The notes: generated by a model not told the origin, from the letters alone. A stretch of 64,000 nt of DNA from Dreissena polymorpha (GCF_020536995.1 NC_068355.1:122842365-122906364), one strand, 5' to 3'. Numbered from the stretch's first letter, positions 11,784 to 25,300 are shown. Translations and numbers: made by a program.

Positions 11784-12460
11784 AGTGTAATTCTTTTAAT
11801 TTGTACCTTGATGAAAAGACTAATACTTGACCAGGAGTGTCTCCTTTAATGACGCCGTATTGTTACAAAATAATTAAACAACTTGTAAAATACTACCACG
11901 AAAATACATTGCAAGCGACGCACATGCATCGGTGGGCTGATTTATTTGCTATTACGCGTTCAATATAAACACATATAACAATTTGAAAACGTATATGCTA
12001 ATACTGACCTTAAATCACGCAAATAAATCAGATTACACGCGTTGAATTCAATAATAATAGTTTATTTTAAATTTTAGGAGGTAAAGTCACGTGATCCAGT
12101 ACTGTTTTAACTTAGTTGGGTCAGAGCGGTCGAATGTCATGACGGTCGAAATATATTTTCCGAGAACCAACAAATTCTTTCCAGTAAGCTCCAGAAGGTT
12201 TTACGATAGTTATGCTCGGGAAAAGTCATAACAAACGACGCGATGGGTATGATAAGCTGGAATGAAAACGTGCATTCAGAACATACAAGATTTAGCTTCA
12301 CACAATTCTCAGTCGTAATCTCGTCATCTTCAGCACTCATTGTAGCAAGAATCTGGATCAGGATCTGGATAGATACGTTGCATGGCTTTCGGCGTCGGCG
12401 CGAGAGAGGATTGTTAGTCCTACTGTAGGTGACCGGAAGCCGTCAACTATAAGAACTAAG
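11784..12460. other. Gene-free stretch, nothing clear
   Basis: No gene, RNA or bounded repeat was recognised. A short repeat GGATCAGGATCTGGAT is near 12355. Confidence 0.3.
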
Positions 12461-12469
12461 ATCGAGCCG

Positions 12470-13440
12470 TCAATTATTAGCTTTAAAACGAATCAATGAG
12501 GAGAAAGACATAGGAGTTATCATAAACGACAAGCTTTCTTTCGAAAAACATATAAGTGAACAAATAAAAAAAAAGCCAACTCTATGTCAGCAATAATTCG
12601 AAGGGCATTCCAAAATCTTGACGAAATATCATTTCTACCACTATTTATTTGATGCTTTCCGGTGGTTTATAGAGAAATATCAGTGAATTAAAACTGATAA
12701 TTTCACTGTTTCAAACAGTGTAAATTATCAGCGAACATTATCGATAATTTTCACTGTTTACTGCGAAATGACGTCTTTTTTTGACGAAATGACGTCATTA
12801 TCCCAGCGAAATTCTTTAGTTAAACTCTTTAACAGTGTATATTAACGGTGAAAAAAGCATAAAATAAAAAGAAAATTTGTTGGATTCGATGGAATATCGA
12901 TTTTAATTCACTCGTGATCATAGAATATATATATATTTTCACTCGTGGCTGCGCCACTCGTGAAAATATTATTTTCTATGATCACTCGTGAATTAAAATC
13001 GATAATCCACCGAATCCAACAAATATCCTCTATATAAAGCACTTGTTAAATCACACCATGACTATGCCAGCTCGGTCTGGTTCCCTTATCTCGAAAAACA
13101 CAATAACTTAATTGAAGGTGTACAAATACGCGCCACAAAGCAACTCCAAGGCTTTAACAACTTGAAATACGAAGAACGACTAAAGAAATACATTTATTCT
13201 ATTCTACACGTGAAACGTCTAGATGAGATACAATCTTTGTACCAAGACCAAACTTCACTTCAAGAAAATACTGCTTTACACTGAGAGCAGCAAAAATCTG
13301 GAATAGCCTCCCAGACCATGTAGCAAGTGCTAAAACCATAAATTCATTTAAGAATAGACTCGACAATCACTGGAAAAACCAAGATGTGCTATATAACTAC
13401 AGGGAAGAATTAATTGTAACAACGGAAGTCACATACCGCG
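12470..13440 (+). mobile_element. LINE fragment (C-terminal part of reverse transcriptase ORF), plus strand, split by a MITE
   Basis: Translated pieces read EKDIGVIINDKLSFEKHISE and AIIRRAFQNLDEISFLPLF (12500-12650), then after an insertion YKALVKSHHDYASSVWFPYL, LIEGVQIRATKQLQGF and YEERLKK (13035-13190), and finally an AAKIWNSLPDHV-like stretch near 13300. This order is standard for the end of non-LTR retrotransposon ORF2 (CR1/L2/Jockey type). Frames shift several times. The 3' end approaches an AAGT repeat at 13518-13530. It is 5'-truncated and dead. Confidence 0.75.
12650..13040. mobile_element. Foldback MITE inserted in the LINE fragment
   Basis: An almost perfect palindrome of about 150 bp lies at 12876-13025: TTGTTGGATTCG to CGAATCCAACAA, with a GGCTGCGCC centre around 12957. 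The left part has GAAATGACGTC twice (12765-12800). The element ends TTTATAGAG and CTCTATATAA are roughly inverse. It interrupts the LINE between LPLF and YKALV, giving its borders to within a few bases. Confidence 0.6.
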
Positions 13441-13489
13441 ACATAGAAGATTGTAATAAATGACTCTGAATCCGGCGTAGAGGCTTGAG

Positions 13490-14850
13490 CTGTGCTGGAA
13501 AATGTCCACAAGTTTCCATAAGTAAGTAAGTATATCTGCGCGCACAACACTTTAATAAAGTTTATTCCAAGAGATTTTATTTTTTGGAAATAATGAGTTT
13601 GTATCTTGTGGAGTTTTGCACTGGATTGACACAAAGCACTTGGATTTATGTGTAGAGTATTTATCACTAATCTTGTTGGCCTTAAAATCTGAGAAAGTCT
13701 TAGGGGTGACTTTGCGTTTTGATACACGGACTGGGTTAGGAAGTCATGGCTTGGCTGGGCTGGCACCAGCCCTTCAACCACTTATGGGAAAATGTCAATC
13801 TGCTTGGCTTCCTTCTTTTTTGGAGTGAAGAGATTTTCATATACTCAAGTATTCTAGTGACACAGCCTGTAGGTCTATTGGCGTAGTCACCGGTGATAAA
13901 TCTTGCTGCCGCTTTTGGATTCTGTCCAGTTTATTTATGTCTTTTTGTAAATGTGGGTCCCAAACAATGGAGCTGTAATTTTTACGTCAGAATTTAGAAC
14001 AGTGTTTCAAGTTACGTCTTATGAAGCAAAGGGTGGAATTTGCGCTTTTCGAGATCTTGTTAATGTTAGAAATCCAAGAAGATTTTGTGCTTACGTTTTT
14101 TAGTTATGGGGTGATAACTTTTCAGAGGTGATCATTTGGATGTCCATTAACAATTATTTACCGGTACATGGTTATTTTCTTAAGGACATAAGGGGACAAT
14201 GAATGTTTTGAAAACTTCTGTTGCTGCCTCGTAAATATATCCTAATTAAGTGAATTACATTGAATAACTTTTTTCGGATAGAATGGAAATTTACAGGAGT
14301 CTTTTGTTTTGATGTTTTAATGTATCTAAAGAGGCTGGATTAGGGATCTGCATTATTTGTGATTGAATGAATATGTTTACCCCGTTAGATGTTACTTTGG
14401 AGTGTAAGACCTATGTGCCTGGTGTGGTTTACCTTTTTCAAGGATGTGATCGTGTAAATTTGTAGTTTTTATGAGAATATGACAGAATTTCTTTTCTGAG
14501 CAATGCTTAGGTTGTTACATTTATGCAGGATGAAGTTGCATCAACTAGCCCTGCTACTATCGACCAGCAGCTTGAGCTTTGGGGCATCAGATCGGTTGTT
14601 GATATTCTTGAAGCTTATTCTATTATCTGCTAAGAGTCTTAGGGTTATATGCATGATGTAATCAGCAAAGTCGTTTATGTAGATAAAAAACAAGATGAGT
14701 CACACAAAAATGCCCGGTGGGAACCCCGGAGGTTACCATTACGTTGTCTGACATAGTTCCCTTCAGGACAACAGTCTGGATTGTATTTGTTAAGAAGTCA
14801 GATATCAAGAAGAAAGCATTTGACTTGAGTTTATTCCATATAATTTAACT
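13490..14850 (-). mobile_element. LINE fragment (reverse transcriptase ORF2), minus strand
   Basis: On the reverse strand near 14700 reads FIYINDFADYI followed by LRLLAD, the reverse transcriptase catalytic region; near 13960-13850 reads IQKAAARFITGDYANRPTGC, then RILEYMKISSLQKRRQADW and KVVEGLVPAQPSHD-type sequence (13780). These are typical of the C-terminal half of LINE ORF2. Several stops and shifts interrupt it. It meets the plus-strand LINE tail to tail near 13450-13530. Confidence 0.75.
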
Positions 14851-16258
14851 GTGTATTAAAGATGCTCGTAAGGATTTCAATACTTTTGCAATAACACACG
14901 AACCATGATGAACACGTTTTATGCGTTTAATTAGTATATTAGTATAAGTATAATTAGAATAATACCGGTACTCCTTTTTAAGTCGCAATATTAAACAGCT
15001 TTAATAACATGACGTTCTGTCATTCGTATTATATAATCAATTCATTGCAATGAACAGTGTACAAAATTATGTGTTTTATTGTTTCAAGTTAGTACCAAGT
15101 ATTTTTTAACCAGCATGTGTCAGACCCAATGTTATGACAGAAAATTATATTTCAATATTAATTGATATAAACCGAGGATTAATTTCTTTCAATGCTTTAA
15201 TTTCCAATACGAAATTCTGAAGCTACCATTTTAAAGTAATTTTCTTTTCTGATATTTTTTGGAGCTTAAGTAAATCACAGGGTTTTACCATATTTTCACT
15301 TATTAAGCTCTGGTTCATAAGTAGTTTGCTTAAAAAAGATTTCTAAAATAAACACATCACCAAAAGATTGAATAACAAAATATGAGTAGTATTTAACCGG
15401 CAGGCTACATTTAGTTGCATGTAGCCATCATATCAGCGTAGTCTTTTTTAATTGCGTAACTTTTGTGCAATAACTGTTAATTGAGTGATCTAAATATAGT
15501 CCTTACGAATGAATAGACGTTCTTACCATGGAAAACAAAAGTTCAATAGAGTATCTTCTGGTATGTTTGAATGAATTAATTTTTGCCCTTGATATTTTTC
15601 GGATATATTGTATTCGGATATGGTTAAAATTGTTGTGCACTGTCTTATGTTTTGTTTTCTTTTACTATCTTTGTAGATTCTTTCTTATTTTCTTGTGACG
15701 AACTGACATTGTTCGTTTTGTAATAAGGCTTGGGGGAAGCTGACTTTCCTCCCACTAACCTAAACAGCCTACAAACCAAATTTTTGGTGAGTCCAAATTG
15801 TTGACGCTCTCAAATATTAAGCTACTTTTTATATTGCCTTTATTGCTAATATTGGGAGCGTACAACCGGGGAAGCATTCAAACAATGTTGGAAAGTTTTC
15901 CTTCTTTGTCTATATTGTTGCGCAAGGATTTTGTGCGCAACATTCAAGCCCCAATATCAGACACTTAATATCAACGGATTGCAATAATATTTACATACCT
16001 GTGTAGATAATTCATTTTTCAATAATATTCCGTAAAATTATGTAATGACACTTTGAATTTTGCACCCCTGAGCAATTTAAATCCAACCACTATTCAAATT
16101 TTCAATATCTCGCGCTTCGCTCGCTGTGTAGATATAAATCGATAACACATCCTCGATGTAAAGCATGTGGAAGAATGAACCGTGTAAAATACAGTTTGCA
16201 TTTGTCTGTTGTGGTGCAGAGCGTTATATCGTTAACTGATGTTATTATACTTTTCTGG
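14851..16258. other. Gene-free stretch, nothing clear
   Basis: No coding exon with family similarity was seen. A short ATG-led segment ending at a donor (15531-15560, MENKSSIEYLL) was considered but does not supply the phase needed by TMEM183. Confidence 0.3.
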
Positions 16259-16299
16259 ATTAATTAAGCATTGTTTTTATGCCCCGGATCAAAAGATCA

Positions 16300-18272
16300 G
16301 GCCATCCTTAAAAATGCGTTTGTTTGGCATAACCCACTAAAATCGGCCCGACTGAATTTTTTTTTATACTTTCCACAAAAAATTATTTTATTTTGCTCGC
16401 CTAAACTTCTTTCCGCTAAATTTTTCCTTTCCTCTTTTTATCCTTTCCGGTTATTTGCGTCATTATATTGCATGCTCTTTCAAGGATAACTAGAATAGCA
16501 ATGAACACAACGTGTAGCGGTATTTATTTGAGTCGCCTATTTATTTGACATATGTATATGCGATTAATTAGACTTAAAATACAATTAAACCGCCCCTTTT
16601 TTTCTCGAATCCCTTTAATTATAATACGCTGCTGTTGTTCAGGATAGTTTGGGAGTAAAAAAACAAATTAATTAATTATCACCGTTCAATTCAATTCGAC
16701 AATCAGCAGGGATGTGTAATATTATCGCCATATAACTGATTATTTAATTATCACTCTTTAATTCAGTTTGGTAAATATTCGGTAGAAAGATAAAAAGTGA
16801 TCAGCTTAGAAATATTAATTAACGAGTATTGTCACGTTTTTGTTTCATTTGCTTATCTCTTTATACGACTTTCCGACCGGTCGCTATTTTGGAGGCAGAC
16901 GGCGATATTAAATGTGTATTCAAATTATACAACATTTGTGCATGAATGACCCAATATTATCCGATAGCTCCATCCGTTCTCACGTTTCATTCGGCAACCT
17001 CATGTCATGTGTAAGCGAGCGCAATGCTGATTGGCCAGCTACATGTACCATGCACTTCATTAACAATAAGGTCAAGCAATGTCTAATCGGGTACAGACAG
17101 GGTTCCGTTAACTGTTCGAATTGAGAACACTTTAATTGAAACATATAGACAAATAAAGAAAACCAGTCCGGATTAAAATGTTGGATGGTTTCAACGAAAT
17201 TTTACTAGATTTTCGCATTTTTGCAATTTAGATTTTTCTTGAGCCAAATTCTCAATAGTTTTGCAAATGACTCAAATGGTGAACGACATGGCGAGCATTA
17301 CAAACGTGTTATTATTGGAATAAAAGCTCACTATTACAGGGCTCGCGCTGTCGTTCGCCATTTGCGAAAGTAAAGTATAGCGAATTTGGCTCACGAAAAA
17401 TATAATTTGCGAATATGCTTAAATCTCATAAAGATTCATTGAAAACATCCGCCATTTTAATCCAGAGTGTTTTTTTTCAAAGTATTTTTTTCTTTGTTTC
17501 CATGAACAATTTGGAGCGCATAATGGTAGCTGGCCAATCAACATTGAGTTAGCTATCGGGTAATATTGGGTCATTCATGCGCAGATAATGGAATACACAA
17601 TTGATATTGTCGTCTGCCTACAATATAACGGCCGATGGCAAAAGTCGTATAAAAAATAAGCAAATGAAAGAAGCGTTACACTCAATAAATTATTTTTAAG
17701 CTGATCACTTAGCAAATTTCTACAGACTTTCGATCTGAATTAAAGGATGATAATTAAATAATTAGTTACATGTAGAAGATGTTGCAGCTTTCTGTTTTTG
17801 ATTGGAAATAATATGTTATAATTACTTTGTTGTTTTTTTACTCACAAACTATGCTATAGTAAAGTAATATGTCAACCAAATAGTATATTAATTGTGTATT
17901 TGCTAGGTTACTTGTTTTCATTTTCTGTAGTCCAAACGATATGCACATTTTATTTCATGTGCAAAATGCGTACAATTTTTCAGACTGTCGTTTTCGGATA
18001 AAGTATTTTTTGTCGATTATATTATATATTTTTGAAATAGACTTACAAATACACGTGCGGTGATACGGACGGTGCAGACAAATCTTTACCAATTTCCTTT
18101 CATGAGGCAGAAGACTTGGAGCTTTATTTGATAATTACCTTTCAGTTTGGTACATATGTCGGAGTTCAATGTCAGAAGAAAAATTAATAAATAAAATCCC
18201 TACATACCTACCCACCCAAATTTACCTAGGTGACTGGGTTATGCCAAACAAACAATTTTTTTAAGGATGGCC
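16300..18272. mobile_element. Foldback element of about 2 kb with long inverted arms
   Basis: The ends are inverted: left GGCCATCCTTAAAAATGCG then TTTGTTTGGCATAACCC, right GGGTTATGCCAAACAAAC to AAGGATGGCC. Inner arms pair from about 16620-17295 with 17325-17880; shared strings include ATGAATGACCCAATATTA and GTGAACGACATGGCGAGC against CGCGCTGTCGTTCGCC. The centre is near 17310. It sits inside a copy of the R1 repeat, whose 5' end (ATGCCCCGGATC) is at 16279-16299 and remainder at 18273. No transposase frame was seen. Confidence 0.6.
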
Positions 18273-18702
18273 TTGGGGGTATATTGTTTTTGGCCTGTCT
18301 GTCATTGTATGTGTGTGTGTGTCCCAAAACTTAAACCTTGGTCATAACTTTTGCAATATTCAAGATAGCAACTTGATATTTGGCATGCATGTGTATCTCA
18401 TGGAGCTGCACATTTTGAGTGGTGAAAGATCAAGGTCAAGGCCACCCTTCAAGGTCAAAGGTCAAAAAAACAAATTCAAAAACTTTAACCAAAACTTTAA
18501 CCTTCTTCATAACTTTTGCAATATTGAAGATACATGTAGCAACTTGATATTTGGCATGCCTGTGTATCTCCTTGAGCTGCACATTTTGAGTGGTGAAAGG
18601 TCAAGGTCAAGATCATCCTTCAAGGTCAAAGGTCAAATTTATGGCTTCAAAGCGGCGCAATAGGGGGCATTGCGTTTCTGACAAACACATCTCTTGTTTT
18701 TT
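18273..18702 (+). repeat. Dispersed tandem-core repeat (family R1), plus orientation
   Basis: Two core units with GCAACTTGATATTTGGCATG and GAGTGGTGAAAG, then CAAAGCGGCGCAATAGGGGG, a TGCGTTTCTGACAAACACA hairpin and terminal CTCTTGTTTT. Its first bases were separated by the 16300-18272 insertion. Confidence 0.7.
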
Positions 18703-19585
18703 CTGGAGTGACAATTTAAAAGTTCTGAAATAAATAACATCTTTTATTTTTATACGGTTCATAAATAATAGTGATACAGATTGTACAGTATACCATCCTA
18801 TGTAACGTAGAATGCAAGTACATAAAACAACACAGACAGAGATGCGAAAAAGACATGCATAAAAAGTTGCTGAAACATAGAAAAGTGGATAAAAACCTCA
18901 CCATATCCGTTTTGAACATATCCTTATTAAATCGACAAAGATGAGCATACTAGATCTACTTACATTGTACATGTAGGTAAAAGTAGGTGTTAAAAGCTCA
19001 TGTTAAATAAAATTACGCGTACACGTTACACCGTAATGCCTTCTTCTGATTGGTTCATATTTAAATCAGTTTCATGACATGGCGACCAGTCAGTGATTGT
19101 TTTGCGATTTAAGCAGAAGTTTAACTGAAGAATTTATGCCTTTCTAATTTAAATTCGAAGATATTTGAGATAAAAATGGACTTCTGAACTAAAACATTAT
19201 GAGCTGGTAATGTTTTTTTGGCAATTTTACGCAAATTTATGAAAATTTAAACTTTCTGGTGTCCAACACATGATGGACTTTTCCCCGATAAGACGTTCCA
19301 AAGAATTTAGCTCATATAAAAAGTATCTGTAAATTCTTTGCGCGTCTTATAAATAAGACTAATTTTGGGTTAATTTTCAGTTAATAAAACTTAAAGGGGA
19401 ATTTTGCAGATTCCAGGGTTTCATGTGTGTGTGTGTGTTTTGGGGGTGGTGGGGTGGAAGGGGTAGGGGGGACTTAATGAATTTGAAGACATTTTATGAT
19501 AAGATATAACTATATTGTCCTTTAAATTAAATATTTATGGAAACTAATAATCAAATTGAGATTGCATCTGTTGGTCAGTGTTTAT
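18703..19585. other. Gene-free stretch with a G-quadruplex-type run
   Basis: 19442-19471 contains four G runs (5, 4, 4 and 6 bases) in 30 bp after a GT repeat. No exon was recognised. Confidence 0.4.
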
Positions 19586-20152
19586 TATGCCCCCCTTCGA
19601 AGAAGAGGAGGTATAATGTTTTGCACATGATGATCGGTCGGTCCGTCCACCAGACGGTTTCCGGATGATAACTCAAGAACCCTTATGCCTAGTATCATGA
19701 AACTTCATAGGTACATTGGTCATGACTGGCAGATGACCCCTATTGATTTTCAGGTCACTAGGTCAAAGGTCAAGGTAAAAGTGACTCGAAATAGTAAAAT
19801 GGTTTTCGCATGATAACTCAAGAGTGCTTAGGCCTAGGATCATGAAACTTCATAGGTACATTGATCATGACTGGCAGATGACCCCTATTGATTTTCAGGT
19901 CACTAGGTCAAGGTCACAGTGACTCGAAACAGTATAATGGTTTACTGATGATAACTCAAGAATAATTAGGCTTAGGATCATGAAACTTCATAGGTACATT
20001 GATCATAACTTGCAGATAACCCCTATTGATTTTCAGGTCACTAAGTCAAAGGTCAAGGTCACAGTGACAAAAAACGTATTCACACTATGGCTGCCACTAC
20101 AACTGACAGCCGATATGGAGGGCATGCATGTTTAACAAACAGCCCTTGTTTA
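19586..20152 (+). repeat. Tandem-core repeat (family R2), about three units
   Basis: Starts ATGCCCCCCTTCGAAGAAGA, has about 146-bp units with GATAACTCAAGA, ATCATGAAACTTCATAGGT and GGTCACTAGGTCAAAGGTCA, and ends GGGCATGCATGTTTAACAAA then CAGCCCTTGTTT. Same family as 26634-27792. Confidence 0.75.
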
Positions 20153-20729
20153 TTAGAGGCAAAGCACCTCAACTAGAGCTATGGTCAACACTATTCAATA
20201 TGGCAGCGTTCTTTTTCACTATTTTGGGAATGGGGCCAGTCTCTTTGCCTTAGGAACAACCGCATCATTTGATTAAAATTGGGAAATAAGTGTTGTTGAG
20301 TTTTTGCAAACAAATACTTTAAAATTGACATTCGAAGTGATTTCAATATTATATTTACTAAGGTTCAACTTTTAGAGTTATAGAGCTTGATTTGAAATGA
20401 AGTAAAAATTAAGACTTATTAAAAAAAAAGTTTTTGGAAACCTCATGAATTTTAGGTCCTGTTTGGGAAAAATATATACTTTTTAAAGTTGGGAATGGAT
20501 CCCCCACCCAATTTTGAATGAAAAAACACACTGTATGGTCAATATTATCTGATCAGCTCTCAGCCTCTACAGCTTATAGACCAACACAGTAGTGGGAAGT
20601 GGTTCCCATTAACACAGAGACCTAATATTAATGTTTGTTGTCTATTATGAAAGTTTAATAAATTATCAGAAACTTTTTTTTATAAGGTCACATACCTTAT
20701 CTAACTGACCATCTGATTGGTTTAAACAT

Positions 20730-22218
20730 GTTTTTATCTCACCTGTCACGAGGTGACATGGTGAGCTTATGTGACCATGTGATGTCCGGCGTCTGTATGT
20801 GTGTGCGTGTGTTCGTCAACAATTTGTTTGTGTAGACAGTAGAGGTCACAGTTTTCATCCAATCTATATGAAATTTGGTCAGAATGTTTATCTTGATTAA
20901 ATCTGGGTTGGGATTGTATTTGGACTATCTGGGGTCAAAAACTAGTTCACTAGGTCAAAAACTAGGTCACATAATAGGTCAAATAATAGAATAACCTTGT
21001 GTAGACCATAGAGGTCGCAGTTTTCATCCAATCTTTATGAAATTTCGTCAGAATGTCTATCTTGATGAATTCTGGGTTGGGAATGTATATGGGTCATCTG
21101 GGGTAAAAAACTAGGTCACTAGGTCAAAAACTAGGTCAAATAATAGAAAAACCTTGTGAAGACAGTAGAGGTCACAGTTTTCATCCAATCTTTATGAAAT
21201 TTGTCAGAATGTTTATCTTGATGAAATCTGGTTTGGGATTGTATTTGGGTCATCTGGGGTAAAAAACTAGGTCACTAGGTCAAAAACTATCTCAAATAAT
21301 AGAAAAACCTTGTGTAGACAGTAGAGGTCACAGTTTTCATCCAATCTTTATGAAATTTGGTCAGAATGTTTATCTTGATGAAATCTGGGTTGGGATTGTA
21401 TTTGGGTCATCTGGGGTAAAAAAAACAGGGTCACTAGGTCAAAAAGTAGAAAAACCTTGTGTAGACAGTAGAGGTCACAGTTTTCATCCAATCTTTATGA
21501 AATTTGTTCAGAATGTGTATCATGATTAAATCTGGGTTGGGATTGTATTTGGGTCATCTGGGATCAAAAACTAGGTCACTAGGTCAAAAACTAGATCAAA
21601 TAATAGAAAAACCTTGTGTAGACAATAGAGGTCGCAGTTTTCACCCAATATTTATGAAATTTGGTCAGAATGTTTATCTTGATGAAATCTGGGTTGGGTT
21701 TGTTTTTGGGTCATCTGAGGTAAAAACTAGGTCACTAGGTCAAATAATAGAAAAACCGTGAACAATTTGTTTGTGTAGACAGTAGAGGTCACAGTTTTCA
21801 TCCAATCTTTATGAAATTTGGTCAGAATGTTTATCTTGATGAAATCTGTGTTGGGATTGTATTTGGGTCATCTGGGGTCAAAAACTAGGTCACTAGGTCA
21901 AAACTATGTCACTAGGTCAAATGATAGAAAAACCTTGTATAGGCAATAGAGGTCACAGTTTTCATCCAATCTTTTTAAAATTTGGTCAGAATGTTGATCT
22001 TGATGAAATCTGGGTTGGGATTGTATTTGGGTCACCTGGGGTCAAAAACAAGGTCACAAGGTCAAATAATAGAAAAACCTAGTGTAAACAATAGAGATCA
22101 CAGTTTTCATCTAATCTCTAAGAAATTTGGTCGCAATGTTTATCTTGATGAAAACTGGGTTGGGATTGTATTTGGTTAGTCAGGTGAGCGATTCAGGGCC
22201 ATCATGGCCCTCTTGTTT
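20730..22218 (+). repeat. Tandem-core repeat (family R3), about nine units of about 155 bp
   Basis: Units contain AGGTCACAGTTTTCATCCAA, TTTATGAAATTTGGTCAGAA and ACTAGGTCACTAGGTCAAA. The left end CTCACCTGTCACGAGGTGAC and the right end CAGGTGAGCGATTCAG are inverse subterminal motifs; a hairpin AGGGCCATCATGGCCCT then CTTGTTT closes it (22192-22216). It lies just before the first visible TMEM183 exon. Frames across it are repeat by-products. Confidence 0.75.
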
Positions 22219-22317
22219 ATGTAAACCTGAGAATAATATCATTTGATATGACTATTGAATAACAAATGGGTAATTATTGGGTGTTTCAAATATGTGATTT
22301 TTTGTATCTGTAAACAG

Positions 22318-25300
22318 ATTTCACAGTCAATGACTTTGCCAACACAGAACCAGGAAAATTCACTGGCCTTCGTCTTAAGAAAGGAGAAGCATGCATAAAA
22401 CAGATGGAAAACAAAGGTATTTATTAACCATTTCCCACTCAGAGGCAAAGTGAAAATGGCAAACATCATAAAACCAGAATAGCCTGCATGTGACTTTCAT
22501 TCTTTTCAGGTTTTATGCTGTTTGCTGATTATCAGTATCTAAGAGTTGGAAATGAAGCCTTTTAAACTTAATTTAGTAAGAAAGGTCTTTAATTTAATGT
22601 TACTTTCTGGGAGACTCCCAATGCATCAAAATATGTATCTAAGTGGTAAAGGGTTAATCTATTGGTGCGCCCCTGAAACTGCTTTCAATTTTGTCATGTA
22701 TTGCAATACTGGTTATTGTGAGCATAATTTCTGTACCTTATAAGTATATAAATATTATAATCAAAATATAGATCAACATAGTTACTTCGAAAGAAAGCAA
22801 GTATGGTTTAAGAGCTTCACAACAGTTATGAAGTTATCCCATCAACAATTTCAATTGCTTTGCTTAAAACCATTATTGTAATTAAAGCCTGTCTATAAAT
22901 CAGTTAATTAAATAGTTTCTTATTTAATCCAATTAGTTTAGTTTCTTTATTAAATAAAATGTCTTGATTTGACCTCTTCACTTTAAATAAAATAAATTAC
23001 CGGTATTTCATAGTTTATTTTATTACAATTTGATGATCTGAGTGCTTCATTACAACCTTCTTGAGATTATACATACATTGGCATAATAAATTAACTATAT
23101 ACATATATAAGTAGAAGTGCCATTTCATTTAATTGTTAAACAATCCACACAATCTTAACAACTTATCAAAATACATTTTTTAAGCTGTATTTGAAACATT
23201 CTTTGTGCATAACCAGCTTTTTTGAAAATGTGCTAACATCTTGATGTCTACTTATTGTGTTTTTATGCTCTCGGTAGGGTGGCATGTAGCAGTTGAACTG
23301 TCCGTCAGTCTGTCTGTCTGTCTGTGCGTCTGTCAAAAAACTCTAACATTGGCCATAACTTTTGAAATATTGAAGATAGCAACTTGATCTTTGGCATGCA
23401 TGTGTATCCCATGAAGCTGCACATTTTGAGTGGTGAAAAGTCAAGGTCATTCTTCAAGGTCAAAAGTCATAAAATACAATCCAAGGGAAGTAATAAGCTT
23501 TAAAAGGGAGATAATTTCTAAGCCTGCCAAATGATATATTGAAATTTTAATTCAAAGCGGCGCAATAGGGGGCATTGTGTTTCTGACATACACATCTCTT
23601 GTTTGTCTAATTTCAGGCCACAATCTGGCCCCAATCTCAAAATGGATATAGATTAGTTTTCCCATTATTACCGCCTGACATTCCAATCTGAAAATTTCCA
23701 CAAATACATATTTTGTATGAACAAAAAACACGCAAATTGCCAAAATTTAAACAAAACAACATGATTTTTCCAATCCAAATTGCCCCAATTCAATGGCCTT
23801 AAGCCCTTAGATTTAAATTGTGACAGGTCACCGACTTTCAGTTTTCAGTGCAGTGATTTAAATCAGTTGGATTTCTTCAATGAAAATGTTTTCTTACACA
23901 TGTAATTTTGATTCTTTCTTTCCAGACATGAGTGAAGAGCAGGCAGACTCAGATGTGGCCTGGTTTGACAGAGATATTGATGATTTTGAACTTCTGTCTG
24001 AAGACAGTCCTGGGGAACAGGAAGAGAAAGGTTGTATATGTTGTTTACTCTGCAAACCAACTGCGATTTTCTCATTTGTATGCCCCAGAGGAGGGCTTGG
24101 GCCACCCCATTTTTTTAAAGAAAAGTATATAACTCAGTGATTCCTTCACTCAGTCCATTTGTATGCAATGTTTGGTTTCAGCTGTCGCTTTCTTTCAGTA
24201 TTTATCAGAGGGTCACTAAACTTTCTGGTAATGTTCATTAGCGTCAAATGGAGGCTAACTTAGCCGCTAAGTTGAATAATCAGCCATATTCCACCACCTC
24301 AAAATTGTTACCTTGCATTTTTTCCCTTTGTAAATTTTTGATATGTACTTTTATTTAGTCCGAATCATATAAAAAACACTTAAAAGAATCATCTTCAGAC
24401 ATAATCAGCAATGAGATCTCTTTCAGGGGAATGTGCATTGTACATAAATAATAATAAAATGTTCCCCTATTTTGAGAGTTATTGCTCTTCGTTCCTTTGT
24501 TTAGTTATTTTTGTCCGAAGCATGTCTCAAACTTTAAAAGAGAATCAACTTTATTCTTAATACAAGAACATTATGAAGTTGAATGTGATGAAATTATTTG
24601 TGTCACCTTTTGAAGATATTTAGGTGGAAGAAAATGTAACTTAGCCCATTACTATTTAGTATGTTACAAGTATTTATTTTAAATTCATAGCCCTAAAGAA
24701 GCCTCCATCCAAGAAGTGTTTGAAACAGAAACCAACAGAGGCTTGTGGGAACACTTACCCTATTGACCTGTGGTTTCTTCTGTCAGCCAGCATTCACCCA
24801 GAGTCAGTCAGGACGTTTGCCCTGCTGTGTTGCGGCAGTAACCATGTGGTACATTCCGTACAGTTTTGGAAGACCTTGTACAGACGGTGAAATTTATTTT
24901 TCTTTATGACAAAATTTAGATGTTTGTAATACCTATAAAGCACACTCTGGAAAATTTGGGTTAAATGCATGTGTGTAAAGGATCGTCCCAGATTAGCCTG
25001 TGCAGTCTACACAGGCTTATCAGGCACGAGATTTTCTGCTTTAATGGTAATTTCTTTAAAAAAAAGTCTCTTCTTAGTGAAAATCCAGTCTAGGTGGGAA
25101 GTATTGTCTCTGATGGACAGTCCACACAGGCTTATTTGGGACAACACTTTACATACATGCCCTATTGTAACTTATATATTTTGAAATATAAGTGAGATAT
25201 ATCCTATATTGCAATACTTAAGTGTAAAATACTTAAAAATCTGTTTGTTTGAGGTGTGATAACACACACTTTATCGTGTTATGTGGTAAATGATCTTTTT

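Noticed and set aside
13410-13781. Independent gene on the minus strand (MVEGLVPAQPSHD)
   Set aside because: It is the C-terminal end of a LINE reverse transcriptase ORF.
18313-22179. Open frames of 65-116 codons across the R1 and R3 repeats
   Set aside because: The same peptides recur wherever the repeat occurs and follow its tandem structure.
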